From: an uncultured Lachnospiraceae bacterium
GTDB taxonomy: Bacteria; Bacillota; Clostridia; Lachnospirales; Lachnospiraceae
Direction of reading: 5' to 3'
Length of the DNA stretch: 40,823 nucleotides
Assembly (NCBI GenBank): GCA_910576815.1
Contig: CAJTKA010000031.1
Coordinates: 1-40,823 of the forward strand
Position numbers and translations under genes: made by a program
Part shown: piece by piece, positions 5,966-15,000 of the stretch
Numbering within the stretch: position 1 is the stretch's first letter
Layout: each line of letters begins with the position of its first letter
The notes under the pieces: model-generated
Databases searched by the model: none
The model's input: only the letters and a program-made list of their open reading frames with translations
What the model was told of the DNA's origin: nothing

Positions 5966-6922
5966 ATGCAGATTTTAGACTTTAAAGAAAAACACATCGA
6001 AGTGGCAACGGAACTTGCCCTTGCAAATTATGATGAGGAGCGGCGATTTGTAAAAGAATTGCCTCAGATCAGTGACATTCCCGATTTAAAGGGGTTTTCT
6101 GCAAACGGGTTGGGGGTTGCCGCCTTTGAAAATGAGAAAATGGTGGGCTTCTTGTGCGGTTGCGATCCATTTGATAACGCGTTTCGGGCCACTGACGTAA
6201 GGGGTGTATTTTCTCCGATGGGCGCAAATGCCGCTGTTTTTGAAGATCGCACAAAAATATATGCTGCCATGTATCAGGAAGCAGCAAAAAAATGGATCAA
6301 AGCAGGGGCCGTTTCTCATGCAGTCTGCTTATATGCTCATGATGAAGAATCTCAAAAGCAGTTTTTTCATTATGGCTTTGGTCTGCGCTGTTTAGATGCA
6401 ATTCGTCCGATGGAATGGATTGACTGCGAACCGTGCGCGGGCTATGAGTTTGTCGAACTGTCAAAAGCCGAATATCATACGGTTTACCCGCTTCATTTGG
6501 CACTATACCGCCATTACTGCGAGAGTCCCTTTTTTATGAATCGTAAACCGGAAACGCTGGAAGAATTTGTAGCAATTTCCCTGCAGGATAAAGAGCGGTA
6601 CTTTGCGGCAAAGCAAAGCGGGGAATTATGTGCGTTTTTAAAGATTTCGGTTCCCGGAGAAACATTTATCACAACGGATCGATCTTATCAACATATCAAT
6701 GGTGCATACTGCCTGCCGGAGCATCGGGGTAGGGGTGTATATCAAAACTTACTGAACTTTGTTATTGGCGTGCTGAAAAGAGAAGGCTATACCAGACTGG
6801 GAGTGGACTTTGAAAGCTTCAATCCGACAGCTCGCGGGTTTTGGCTGAAATATTTTACGGCCTACACCCATAGCGTAACAAGAAGAATTGACGAGAGAAT
6901 CATGCAGTCATCTGTATGGTAA
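5966..6922 (+). CDS. GNAT-family N-acetyltransferase (double-domain size)
   Basis: A 318-residue acetyltransferase of unknown substrate. The C-terminal GNAT domain shows the acetyl-CoA binding motif in YCLPEHRGRGVYQNLLNF, followed by GYTRLGVDFESFNPTARGFWLKYF, a typical motif B. The N-terminal half (about 1-150, with LGVAAFENEKMVGFLCG and a later SQKQFFHYGFGLRC) looks like a second, degenerate GNAT domain. The start follows a ribosome site (AAAGGAT) and is 9 nt after the broken fic gene. It is followed 28 nt later by the histidine phosphatase gene. The two-domain layout resembles GNATs acting on small metabolites or antibiotics, but the substrate cannot be inferred. Confidence 0.85.
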   Translation: MQILDFKEKHIEVATELALANYDEERRFVKELPQISDIPDLKGFSANGLGVAAFENEKMVGFLCGCDPFDNAFRATDVRGVFSPMGANAAVFEDRTKIYAAMYQEAAKKWIKAGAVSHAVCLYAHDEESQKQFFHYGFGLRCLDAIRPMEWIDCEPCAGYEFVELSKAEYHTVYPLHLALYRHYCESPFFMNRKPETLEEFVAISLQDKERYFAAKQSGELCAFLKISVPGETFITTDRSYQHINGAYCLPEHRGRGVYQNLLNFVIGVLKREGYTRLGVDFESFNPTARGFWLKYFTAYTHSVTRRIDERIMQSSVW

Positions 6923-6950
6923 AAAAGAAGTGCTGTGAAAGGAGATCGGC

Positions 6951-7559
6951 GTGAAGAAAATCATTACAATTCAACACACACAATCTGTTCACCATACAAA
7001 TGGTATGGTTGGCTCCTGGACTGACTGGGAACTATCGGAATTAGGAGTGCAGCAAGCAAACAGGATTGGTGAAAAGTTAAAAGCAGAGTTATCGGATCAG
7101 AAGTTTGTGTTGTATTCCTCTGATTTATTACGAGCCAGGCAGACGGCTGAGATCGTCGGCGGATATTTAGGGTTAACGCCCATTTTAAGAACTGAGCTAC
7201 GGGAAAGAAATCTGGGCAGATGTTGTGGGAAATCTGTTCAATGGCTTCGCGAAAATCAGGAAATGCAGGAGAAGACAATCGATGACAGGCTGTTTTCGGA
7301 TGCAGAAAGCCGCAGGGACGAGTGGAACAGGCTGCAGCCCTTTTTTGAGGAAATGATAGCAGATAATGAGGAAAATGTGATCCTTGTTTCTCATGGAGAC
7401 TTGTTAAGTGTTTTCAATGTCATGTTCCTTGGGTTTAGTGTGGAAACGATAAACAGAATTGATTTGTTTGGAATGGCCGGCGGGGTTTCCTTTATGTTTG
7501 TCGATGATGAAGGGAAAAGGATTATCAAGGGAATGAGTGATATGTCCTATATCAATTAG
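6951..7559 (+). CDS. Histidine phosphatase superfamily protein with an altered RHG motif
   Basis: A 202-residue phosphoglycerate-mutase-like phosphatase. The N-terminal motif is QHTQS instead of the usual RHG-E/Q; His9 is the expected phospho-acceptor, while the arginine before it is glutamine. The rest fits: SWTDWELSELGVQQA, LYSSDLLRARQTAEI with the second arginine, the acid ELRERNLG, and LVSHGD with the second catalytic histidine. The start is GTG at 6951 with AAAGGAGATC before it. I recall the QHTQ form from other Firmicute members, so it is probably a subfamily feature rather than damage. The substrate is unknown. Confidence 0.85.
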   Translation: MKKIITIQHTQSVHHTNGMVGSWTDWELSELGVQQANRIGEKLKAELSDQKFVLYSSDLLRARQTAEIVGGYLGLTPILRTELRERNLGRCCGKSVQWLRENQEMQEKTIDDRLFSDAESRRDEWNRLQPFFEEMIADNEENVILVSHGDLLSVFNVMFLGFSVETINRIDLFGMAGGVSFMFVDDEGKRIIKGMSDMSYIN

Positions 7560-7566
7560 CATATTA

Positions 7567-7938
7567 ATGTCATTTTTGAATTATAAATCGCTTCTCACGG
7601 AAAAGGAATGCTGTGAATTATTGAAAGAGGATGCGTCACACCGGGTGCATCATAATGAGAAGGATATCGTTTTGCTGATTGCAAATAATTATGACGTGTT
7701 CTTTAATTTTACCCATATGACAAATGAGTGGAAGATTGGAAACTTGAAGACCGATAGTCAGGAAGAATTGATCAGGCGGATCGTTGACGAGGACATTCCC
7801 GCATTAAATCGGGCAAGACAGGTCACGCTGAAGGAACTTGCTGAAAAGTATGGCAATGTGCAGTCGAATAAGGCGTTTCAGTTGGGCGATTATAAGGATT
7901 TTCTGCTGAATCGGTATTTGGAGGATGAAAATTCATGA
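7567..7938 (+). CDS. Unknown small protein between phosphatase and GNAT genes
   Basis: A 123-residue protein beginning MSFLNYKSLLTEKECCELL. It has an aromatic middle (NNYDVFFNFTHMTNEWKIG) and a charged helical C-terminal half (ELIRRIVDEDIPALNRARQ, KYGNVQSNKAFQLG). No domain is recognised and no membrane segment is seen. The chosen ATG lacks a strong ribosome site; translation may depend on the upstream gene, whose stop is 7 nt before. The end overlaps the following GNAT gene by 4 nt (ATGA), so both are translated together. The context only suggests a small modification operon. Confidence 0.65.
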   Translation: MSFLNYKSLLTEKECCELLKEDASHRVHHNEKDIVLLIANNYDVFFNFTHMTNEWKIGNLKTDSQEELIRRIVDEDIPALNRARQVTLKELAEKYGNVQSNKAFQLGDYKDFLLNRYLEDENS

Positions 7939-8432
7939 AAGACACATATGTAATCAGACAGGCGAATAGCCATGATATCCCAAGAATCGCGGAGATCATC
8001 GTATTTGGAAAAAGAGTCGCATACAGACCAATTTTTGAGAACGATGAAGTGTCATTTAATGAATTGCAGGTTGTTTCTTTGTATGAAGAATATCAGAAAA
8101 ACCCTGATACGTTAGAAGGAATGCATCTGTATGATGACGGGATCATCAAAGGCGTAATAAAAGGTCATTCCGAAGATGAGAAAATAGTTGAGATCACGGA
8201 CTTTTATGTGGAGCCCTTTTTTGTAGGACAGGGAATCGGGACACGTCTGCTGGAATACTTGATTCAGCAGGTTAGAAAAAAAGGGATTCAAAAAATTATT
8301 TTATGGGTTATAAAGGATAATGAGAAAGCCAGAAAGTTTTATGAGAGAAATGGGTTTATTAACAGCGGAGAAACGCGTATCATAGAGGGGACAGATAAGA
8401 TTGATTGTCGGTATGAATATGCCTTTGACTGA
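7935..8432 (+). CDS. GNAT-family N-acetyltransferase
   Basis: A 165-residue single-domain acetyltransferase. The acetyl-CoA loop is seen in ITDFYVEPFFVGQGIGTRLL (Q-G-I-G-T), then LEYLIQQVRKKG, and the end motif NEKARKFYERNGFINSGE. These are in the classical order. The length is standard. It overlaps the unknown small gene by 4 nt. The acceptor cannot be told; relatives act on small amines or protein N-termini. Confidence 0.9.
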   Translation: MKDTYVIRQANSHDIPRIAEIIVFGKRVAYRPIFENDEVSFNELQVVSLYEEYQKNPDTLEGMHLYDDGIIKGVIKGHSEDEKIVEITDFYVEPFFVGQGIGTRLLEYLIQQVRKKGIQKIILWVIKDNEKARKFYERNGFINSGETRIIEGTDKIDCRYEYAFD

Positions 8433-8453
8433 TTTGAGATTGTCTTAAATAGG

Positions 8454-8483
8454 TTGAAAAAGATAATAGAAATCAAGTAGAAT
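8454..8483 (+). promoter_or_regulatory. Promoter of the glycan unit
   Basis: TTGAAA at 8454-8459 and TAGAAT at 8478-8483 with an 18-nt spacer, 39 nt before the aldolase start. It stands in the gap after the GNAT gene and would start the seven-gene unit. Confidence 0.6.
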
Positions 8484-8522
8484 GGAAATATATGACACAA
8501 CAAACAGGAGCAGGAGGAAACC

Positions 8523-9590
8523 ATGCAGGGCTTTATTCAAATCTCAAAGTACGCAGGAATGCGAAACGACTTAGCGCAGGCGGGAGGCGGCAACACTTCC
8601 ATGAAGCCGGACGACCACATCATGTTGGTGAAAAGTTCAGGAATCCAGCTTGCGGATGTGAGCGAGGAGAGCGGATATTCTAAAGTGGATTACCGCCTGA
8701 TCGTGGACTATTTTCAGGAGAACATCAAAGCAGACGGGGAATCCGTGCTGACGGAGGAAGCAGGAAAAGAGCTGCTTGCGAAGGCGCAGATTGAGGGCGG
8801 ACGTGCTTCCATCGAGACGTTCCTTCATGCGGTGACGGGGAAGTACACCCTGCATTCGCATCCTACTTTAGTAAATATCTTAACGGCAAGGGCAGGCGGC
8901 ATGGACGCACTGCGCACGCTGTTTCCCGAGGCGGTGTTTGTCCCTTATAAAAAACCCGGGGCGGCGTTGGCAGAAGCCTATTATCAGGAATTTTGCAAAA
9001 AGCAGGCGCAGGGAGCGGACGGATCGGTCATTTTTCTGGCAAACCACGGGCTGGTGGTGAGTGGCGATACGGCAGAGCGCGTGATCGAAGGGACGGAAGC
9101 TGTGCTGCAAAAAATAGCGGCCTATCTGCAGATTCCCTACGAGGCGTATCCGAACGCGACAAAGCTCTGGAAGGCTTTTGCGGAGATACCCGGGCTTGCG
9201 GATAAGATCGTTTATTTGTCAGAGAATATGTCTTTGACTCTCGAAGGCGCGACGCAGTCGGTGCTGAAGGAAGAAACGTGGAATCATGCTTTCTGTCCGG
9301 ACTGCATTGTTTACGGGGCGAAAAAGCCGCTGTTTTTAGCCGAAGATTTTTCGAAGGAGGATGTCATTTCCTTTATAGAACATAACGGAATCCCGGCGAC
9401 TGTCTGCTATCAGGGACGTTTTTACATTTTGGCGGAGAGCGTGAAGAAGGCGCAGGAGATCGAGAATGTCATGAGCTTTGCGGCGCAGGTGCAGGCGGCG
9501 AATCTTTCTCAGGGCATGAATTATTTGAGTGAAGGGCAGCAGGACGAGCTGTTAAATTGGGACGCGGAAAAGTATAGGAGGAAACTATGA
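8523..9590 (+). CDS. Class II aldolase/adducin-family protein
   Basis: A 355-residue protein with a class II aldolase domain in the first two thirds. The phosphate-binding motif AGGGNTSMKPDDHIMLVKSSG is followed by an acid and the zinc ligands in the stretch HAVTGKYTLHSHPTLVNI, and later by FLANHGLVVSGDTAE with the third histidine. Members cleave or epimerise sugar phosphates with a divalent metal. The extra C-terminal 130 residues are longer than in fuculose-phosphate aldolase. The start has GGAGGAAACC before it. It overlaps the nucleotidyltransferase gene by 4 nt, which suggests that the aldolase or epimerase product is the sugar or polyol phosphate that is then activated. This substrate link is inference. 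Confidence 0.85.
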   Translation: MQGFIQISKYAGMRNDLAQAGGGNTSMKPDDHIMLVKSSGIQLADVSEESGYSKVDYRLIVDYFQENIKADGESVLTEEAGKELLAKAQIEGGRASIETFLHAVTGKYTLHSHPTLVNILTARAGGMDALRTLFPEAVFVPYKKPGAALAEAYYQEFCKKQAQGADGSVIFLANHGLVVSGDTAERVIEGTEAVLQKIAAYLQIPYEAYPNATKLWKAFAEIPGLADKIVYLSENMSLTLEGATQSVLKEETWNHAFCPDCIVYGAKKPLFLAEDFSKEDVISFIEHNGIPATVCYQGRFYILAESVKKAQEIENVMSFAAQVQAANLSQGMNYLSEGQQDELLNWDAEKYRRKL

Positions 9591-11287
9591 ACATTATCAT
9601 ACCCATGACAGGTTACGGTTCCCGCTTTGTGGCGGCGGGCTATCAGGAATTGAAACCCTTTATCCCGGTGATGGGAAAGCCAATCATTGAGTGGATCGTG
9701 AAAGGGATGTATCCGTCTGATGTGCAGTTTATTTTTGTATGCCGCGGGGAACATTTACAAAAGGATCCTTCCATGAAGGAGAAGCTTCTGGCGCTTGCGC
9801 CTGATGCTGTAATTGTCTCCATCGAGGACTGGGTGAAGAAAGGACCGGTCTGGGATGTGCTGCGGGCGTACCGTGCGCTATGTGGGGCGAACGCTGACGG
9901 TGTGCAGACCATTAGCGGTGATGCTGCGCAATTTCACAAAGAAGACGGCGTTATCATCAATTACTGCGACTTTTATATGAGTTGGGACTATGCTGCATTT
10001 GCAAAGGAAGCAAAGGAGCGGGACTGCGATGGCGCGGTACCCTGTTATACGGGATTTCACCCGAACTTACTGCCGGCGAAAAATTTCTACGCTTCCTGCC
10101 TGACGGATGCAAATGACGATTTGGTGGAAATTCGGGAAAAATATTCGTTTGAGAAGGACAAAACGCAAGCGAAACATTCTCCCGGGGTCTACTATTTTAA
10201 GAATGGGGAGTTGATGGAGAAATACTGTCTGCGCTTGGCGGAGCATGACGAGTGCGCCATCAATGGCGAGTTTTACGCAAGCCTTCCCTATAATTTTATG
10301 GTGCAGGATGGCTTAAAGGTTTGGATTCCCACAAATGTCACTTATTTTTGTCAGTGGGGGACACCCGAGGATATGCAGGAGTTTGTCTATTGGACAAATC
10401 TGGTTGTGCGTAATGAAAAGAACGGAAGTACGACAAGCAGGTCGGCTGTTGAGGAAGCAGGCGGATCGGGTAATGCGGCCGCAGGTAAGGTTTTGATTCC
10501 CATGGCAGGCGCAGGGCAGCGGTTTGCTGATGCGGGGTACCGTGTGCACAAGCCTGCGATTCCCACGATCGACAGATGGGACGGCACGGAAAAGCCTATG
10601 GTGGTCTGTGCCACAAAGGACCTTCCCGGGGTGGCAAAGGACGGTGCGAATGTCATTTACGTGGACCGCACTTTCCATAAAGAGGATGGCGTGGAGGATG
10701 CCATCAAAGCATATTATCCGCAGGCGCAGTTTATCACGGTCGAGAAGCTGACGGAGGGACAGGCCTGCACCTGTATGCTGGCGGAATCCTATCTGGATCC
10801 TGAGGAGCCGCTATTGATTGCGGGCTGCGATAACGGAATGGATATTGACGAAAAAACGTTTTATAATATTGCCAAAGAATGCGACTGTATTGTTTTTACT
10901 TATCGGCATAATGAAGCCGTTTTACAAAATCCCAATGCCTATGGCTGGATGTTGACGGACGAGGATGGAAACGTTACAGGCACGTCTATTAAAAAGGCGA
11001 TTTCCGATACGCCGATGGAAGATCCTGCAGTAGTGGCGACTTTCTGGTTTCGAAGGGCAAAGGTCTTTTTGGAAGCAACAGCAAAGATGATCCGTGAAAA
11101 TGACAGGGTCAACGGAGAATTTTATGTAGACCAGACGGTGAAACATGTGTTAGACTTAGGATATCGGGCAAAGATTTTTGATATTGATCGTTATGTGGGC
11201 TGGGGAACACCCGCAGATTATGTGGGGTACCAGAAGACATATGCCTACTTCAAAGGTTTTTTGGCTTTTGAGAAGAAAAGACGGTAA
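9587..11287 (+). CDS. Tandem nucleotidyltransferase, two GT-A-fold domains in one chain
   Basis: A 566-residue protein made of two sugar-nucleotidyltransferase-like halves. The first (about 1-275) starts MNIIIPMTGYGSRF with AGYQELKPFIPVMGKP as the substrate loop and CDFYMSWDY in the metal position. The second (about 303-560) starts VLIPMAGAGQRFADAGYRVHKP and carries AGCDNGMDIDEKTFY. Both end with a CQWGTPEDMQEF or GWGTPADYVGYQK motif. Between them is a linker rich in Ser, Ala and Gly (about 278-302). Single-domain members make NDP-sugars, NDP-polyols or related compounds. Both halves keep the glycine-rich motif, so both may be active. The gene is coupled by ATGA to the aldolase gene. Confidence 0.85.
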   Translation: MNIIIPMTGYGSRFVAAGYQELKPFIPVMGKPIIEWIVKGMYPSDVQFIFVCRGEHLQKDPSMKEKLLALAPDAVIVSIEDWVKKGPVWDVLRAYRALCGANADGVQTISGDAAQFHKEDGVIINYCDFYMSWDYAAFAKEAKERDCDGAVPCYTGFHPNLLPAKNFYASCLTDANDDLVEIREKYSFEKDKTQAKHSPGVYYFKNGELMEKYCLRLAEHDECAINGEFYASLPYNFMVQDGLKVWIPTNVTYFCQWGTPEDMQEFVYWTNLVVRNEKNGSTTSRSAVEEAGGSGNAAAGKVLIPMAGAGQRFADAGYRVHKPAIPTIDRWDGTEKPMVVCATKDLPGVAKDGANVIYVDRTFHKEDGVEDAIKAYYPQAQFITVEKLTEGQACTCMLAESYLDPEEPLLIAGCDNGMDIDEKTFYNIAKECDCIVFTYRHNEAVLQNPNAYGWMLTDEDGNVTGTSIKKAISDTPMEDPAVVATFWFRRAKVFLEATAKMIRENDRVNGEFYVDQTVKHVLDLGYRAKIFDIDRYVGWGTPADYVGYQKTYAYFKGFLAFEKKRR

Positions 11288-11335
11288 CGAAATAAGTAGT
11301 TACATGGATCACGAAAGGGAGATATGGGCTGAAAG

Positions 11336-13438
11336 ATGCTGTACAGGCTCGACATGGAAAAAAATTATCATAAATATCTGCGGGCGTCCATCCTTGTGGG
11401 GGTGTTGTTTAAGTTACTTTTGATGGGGCTTTTTTCCTCGGATTATCAGGATATGATGTTTATTCCCTTTGTGAAATGTTTTCTGGGAGGGGAAAATCCA
11501 TATCAGGTCTACTATGATAATGCACTGCTGCCTTCCTTTCCCTATCCGCCCATTATGCTCTTGATTGAATGTATCGGCGGTGTCTTTGTTTCCTTTTTTG
11601 GAGGTATGCCGCTCTTTTTGCGAAATTTGATATTCAAACTGCCGATTCTTCTGATAGATCTTCTGGGGCTGTATTTTCTGCTCTGCCTTTCCAGAGATAA
11701 GAGAAAGTATATTCTGGTATTATATTTTCTGTCGCCCATCATTCTCTATGCTTCCTACATGCACGGGCAGCTGGACCTCATCCCGACCGTGTTTTTGGTG
11801 GGTGCGGTCTACTATCTGACGCAGATGGGCAGGGCAGCGAAGAAGGAGACTGCCTGCGAGTGGTGGTTCATCCTGTTTCTTTCGCTGGCGCTTTCGTCTA
11901 AACTGCACATTGCGGCGGCGCTGCCGCTTTTCTATCTCTATCTGCATAAGAAAAAAGGCTGGCGGAAGGCGGTCTGCATGACAGGTCTGCCGATTCTCTT
12001 TACGATTGTGGCGATTCTGCCTTTCTGGGGAACCGGCTTCTTCAATATGGTGTTGTTTAACAAGGAACAGCAGGCGATCAATATGGTCTACCTTGATTAT
12101 GGAAACGCGCATCTGCTTTTGACGGTGCTGGCGCTGCTTTTCCTTTATTTTCAGGCATTTCGCGTCAATCAGATGAATGGCGATCTTTTGATCAGTATGA
12201 CGGGACTGCTTTTTTCGGTATTTGTGGCGCTGGTGCCCGCGATGCCCGCCTGGTTTATTTGGGTCGTTCCTTTCTTTATGCTGTATCTGGCAAGACTTCA
12301 GGAAAATCGCGGGAAGATGGTCCTTGTCTATGGGGGCTTTAATCTGTTATATCTGTTGTATTATGTTTTTTTCCATCAGACGCGGTTTGTGGATCTGTAT
12401 TTTATGGGGAGCAGTTTAGAGGGCATCAAACTTGCGGAGGGAAACTTAAAGGATATCGTTTTTTCTTTGATGGTAGGTGTATTTCTGATCTTAGTGGTCA
12501 GCATGTACCTTTATGGTGTGGGGAGTAATTCTTACTATCGCAGAAGAAGCAGACCTTTTACCATCGGTATTGCAGGGGACAGCGGTACGGGGAAAAGCAG
12601 GCTTTTGGAGATTCTGGAGGCGCTTTTTTCCAAAGAGCGGCTGCTTTCCGTAGAAGGAGACGGCGATCACAAATGGGAGCGGGGCGATCATAACTGGGAG
12701 GAGATGACCCACTTAAATCCCCGGGCCAATTATCTTTACAGACAGGCATCGGACTTGCAGGTACTACGGGGGAATAATACGGTAAACCGCGCAGATTATG
12801 ACCATGAAACGGGCACATTTACAAAGAAGCGCAGGCTGGTGCCCAAACCCTATGTGGTGCTATGTGGTCTGCATTCCTTGTATTTGCCGCAGATGAGGCA
12901 GGTGCTGGATATGAAGATTTATCTGGATACCGATGAAGCACTGCGTTGTCATTGGAAGCTGTGCAGAGATCAAAGTGACAGGGGACACGGACGGGCAGCG
13001 ATCCTGGAGCAGATCAAGGCGAGGAGAACAGATGCGGAAAAGTACATCCATCCCCAGAAACAGTATGCGGATCTGGTGATACGTTATTTTGACGAGACTC
13101 TCGCAGCCAGACCGGAGAAAGCAGGCAGGCTTTCTGAAATTTGCCTGAGCGTAGAGTTTATCATGGATGTAGGGATCAATGTAGAACCGCTTTTGTCACT
13201 TTTACAGGATCGTGACGTAAAGGGCGTTCTTTCCTGCGACGATCCCCTGCGGCAGAAAGTTTCCTTTAACGGGCAGGAGATCAAGAGGAATGGAAGACTT
13301 TGGGCGAAGCTTGCGGCGGCAGCAATTCCGCAAATTGAGGATTTGACAGGAGGCCGCGCGGTCTGGGAGGATGGGGTGAACGGCCTGGTGCAGCTCATGC
13401 TTCTTTTGGTGATCAGTGAGATCATGAAGCGGGATTGA
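11336..13438 (+). CDS. GT-C membrane glycosyltransferase fused to a uridine-kinase-like P-loop domain
   Basis: A 700-residue two-part protein. Residues 1 to about 400 form a polytopic membrane region with around ten helices and the segment GGENPYQVYYDNALLPSFPYPP early on, as in GT87-like polyprenyl-phosphate-dependent mannosyltransferases. After a last helix near 380-395 a soluble P-loop kinase begins: FTIGIAGDSGTGKSRLLEIL (Walker A at 414-421), a DxD-like SVEGDGDHKW, YDHETGTFT and an RRTDAEKYI helix, in the order of uridine kinase/phosphoribulokinase proteins. I know of no standard family with this fusion. The start at 11336 has AAAGGGAG rather far upstream; Met7 at 11354 is the alternative. 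Kinase substrate unknown. Confidence 0.85.
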   Translation: MLYRLDMEKNYHKYLRASILVGVLFKLLLMGLFSSDYQDMMFIPFVKCFLGGENPYQVYYDNALLPSFPYPPIMLLIECIGGVFVSFFGGMPLFLRNLIFKLPILLIDLLGLYFLLCLSRDKRKYILVLYFLSPIILYASYMHGQLDLIPTVFLVGAVYYLTQMGRAAKKETACEWWFILFLSLALSSKLHIAAALPLFYLYLHKKKGWRKAVCMTGLPILFTIVAILPFWGTGFFNMVLFNKEQQAINMVYLDYGNAHLLLTVLALLFLYFQAFRVNQMNGDLLISMTGLLFSVFVALVPAMPAWFIWVVPFFMLYLARLQENRGKMVLVYGGFNLLYLLYYVFFHQTRFVDLYFMGSSLEGIKLAEGNLKDIVFSLMVGVFLILVVSMYLYGVGSNSYYRRRSRPFTIGIAGDSGTGKSRLLEILEALFSKERLLSVEGDGDHKWERGDHNWEEMTHLNPRANYLYRQASDLQVLRGNNTVNRADYDHETGTFTKKRRLVPKPYVVLCGLHSLYLPQMRQVLDMKIYLDTDEALRCHWKLCRDQSDRGHGRAAILEQIKARRTDAEKYIHPQKQYADLVIRYFDETLAARPEKAGRLSEICLSVEFIMDVGINVEPLLSLLQDRDVKGVLSCDDPLRQKVSFNGQEIKRNGRLWAKLAAAAIPQIEDLTGGRAVWEDGVNGLVQLMLLLVISEIMKRD

Positions 13439-13499
13439 GCGGATATTGAAACTTGTAGCGAGGAAAGATGAAAGAAACAGGGGAATAAGGGGGAGACAA

Positions 13500-14240
13500 A
13501 TGATAAGAGCAGTGATTTTTGACTTGGACGATACGCTGTATGACTATCATACGCTTCACAAAGAAGCTTTCAAGCGGGTACAGGAGCTTGTGGTAGAGCG
13601 ATTGGGCGTGAGCGGGGAACAGAGCGAGGAGGCCTTTCGGAGAGCGAGGATTGCGACGAAGGAAAATCTGGGCGAGACGGCAGCTTCCCACAGCAGAATG
13701 CTGTATTTTCAAAAAACGCTGGAATATCTGGATATCAGGCCGTTGTATCTGGCGCTTGACATGTACGAGATTTATTGGGGCGTATTTTTGAATAAAATGA
13801 CGCTTTATCCGGGTGTCGATAAGCTCATGGACGCATTGCATGATAAGTATGTCCGCGTGGCAATCTGTACGGATCTGTTGGCACAAATCCAGCATAGAAA
13901 GTTAAGGGCGTTGAGATTGACGGATGATGTGGACTGTCTGGTGACAAGTGAGGAAGCGGGAGCGGAAAAACCTTCTCCGAAGATCTTTCAGATGTGCCTG
14001 GACAAGCTTCGGCTGTATCCGAAAGAGGCGTGCTTTGTGGGAGACAGTTTTGAGAAGGATGTGAAAGGCGCAGCGGCAGCAGGGATGCGGGCGATCTGGT
14101 TTAATCCCGAAAAGCAAGAGCCTCCGGCAGGGAGCGAAGATGTTGTTTTTGAGACCGTGGCCAGCCATGAGGAGCTTTACGCCCTACTTGCCCCGACGTT
14201 ATCTTTGCCGCCGATAGAAGAAAAGAAGGGAGAGGCATAA
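13500..14240 (+). CDS. HAD-superfamily phosphatase
   Basis: A 246-residue haloacid-dehalogenase-type hydrolase. Motif I is FDLDDTLYDY (Asp8 nucleophile, Asp10 acid/base). A helical cap follows (about 15-95). Motif II is ICTDLL, motif III the lysine in GAEKPSPKIF, and motif IV FVGDSFEKDVKGAAAAGM. The start at 13500 has GGGGGAGA before it; the frame stays open 18 codons upstream without a site. It would dephosphorylate a small phospho-compound, probably an intermediate of the surrounding pathway. Its stop codon touches the ATG of the GT2 gene directly. Confidence 0.9.
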   Translation: MIRAVIFDLDDTLYDYHTLHKEAFKRVQELVVERLGVSGEQSEEAFRRARIATKENLGETAASHSRMLYFQKTLEYLDIRPLYLALDMYEIYWGVFLNKMTLYPGVDKLMDALHDKYVRVAICTDLLAQIQHRKLRALRLTDDVDCLVTSEEAGAEKPSPKIFQMCLDKLRLYPKEACFVGDSFEKDVKGAAAAGMRAIWFNPEKQEPPAGSEDVVFETVASHEELYALLAPTLSLPPIEEKKGEA

Positions 14241-14939
14241 ATGAAGCTTTCCATTGTTGTGCCGTGCTATAATGAGAAAGAAAATATACCGTTGATATTA
14301 GAACGATTCAATGATGTTGTCAAACGGGATGATGTAGAAGTTGTTCTGGTTGATAATGGTTCCACCGACGGCAGTGCGGAGGTGTTTGACCAACTGCTGC
14401 CGCAGTATCCGTTTGCAAGGATGGTAAAGGTGCCCGTGAATCAGGGCTATGGATACGGTATTTTACAGGGACTGAAGGAGTGTCGGGGTGAGTATATCGG
14501 CTGGACGCACGCGGATATGCAGACGGATCCTGCCGATGTGCTGAAAGCGCTCGACCTCATTGAGGAGGAGAAGGGGCTTGTTTTCGTAAAGGGAAACCGC
14601 AGGGGAAGACCACTGTTTGACGTATTTTTTACGATGGGCATGAGTGTGTTTGAAACTTGTTACTTGCGACAGAAGCTTTATGATATCAACGCCCAGCCCA
14701 ATATCTTTCCGAAGGTTTTTTATGAGGGCTGGGAGAATCCGCCCCACGACTTTGCACTGGATCTGTACGCTTTGTACATGGCGCGAAAAAAGGGTCTGAA
14801 AGTGGTGCGCTTTGCGGTGGATTTCCCGGAACGGGTGCATGGGACTTCCAAGTGGAATACGGGACTGGCGGCGAAGTGGAAGTTTATCAAAAGAACGATG
14901 GAATTTAGTGTGAAGCTTAAGAAAAATCTGTCATGTTGA
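14241..14939 (+). CDS. GT2-family glycosyltransferase (dolichol-phosphate-mannose-synthase-like)
   Basis: A 232-residue soluble glycosyltransferase. It begins LSIVVPCYNEKENIPLIL and has VEVVLVDNGSTDGSAE, the NQGYGYGILQGLKE stretch and WTHADMQTDPADV as the metal-binding motif, followed by KGNRRGRP and the late VHGTSKWNTG loop. This is the layout of polyprenyl-phosphate hexose synthases. There is no C-terminal membrane domain. Such enzymes make polyprenyl-P-sugar, the donor used by GT-C enzymes; the two GT-C proteins at 11336 and 15588 are therefore likely users. This functional link is inference from the families and from co-localisation. Confidence 0.9.
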   Translation: MKLSIVVPCYNEKENIPLILERFNDVVKRDDVEVVLVDNGSTDGSAEVFDQLLPQYPFARMVKVPVNQGYGYGILQGLKECRGEYIGWTHADMQTDPADVLKALDLIEEEKGLVFVKGNRRGRPLFDVFFTMGMSVFETCYLRQKLYDINAQPNIFPKVFYEGWENPPHDFALDLYALYMARKKGLKVVRFAVDFPERVHGTSKWNTGLAAKWKFIKRTMEFSVKLKKNLSC

Positions 14940-15000
14940 GATTGTACAAATAACAGAATCATTACAAGATTGAGAGAATGATTTAGTCTGGGAGGAAGGT

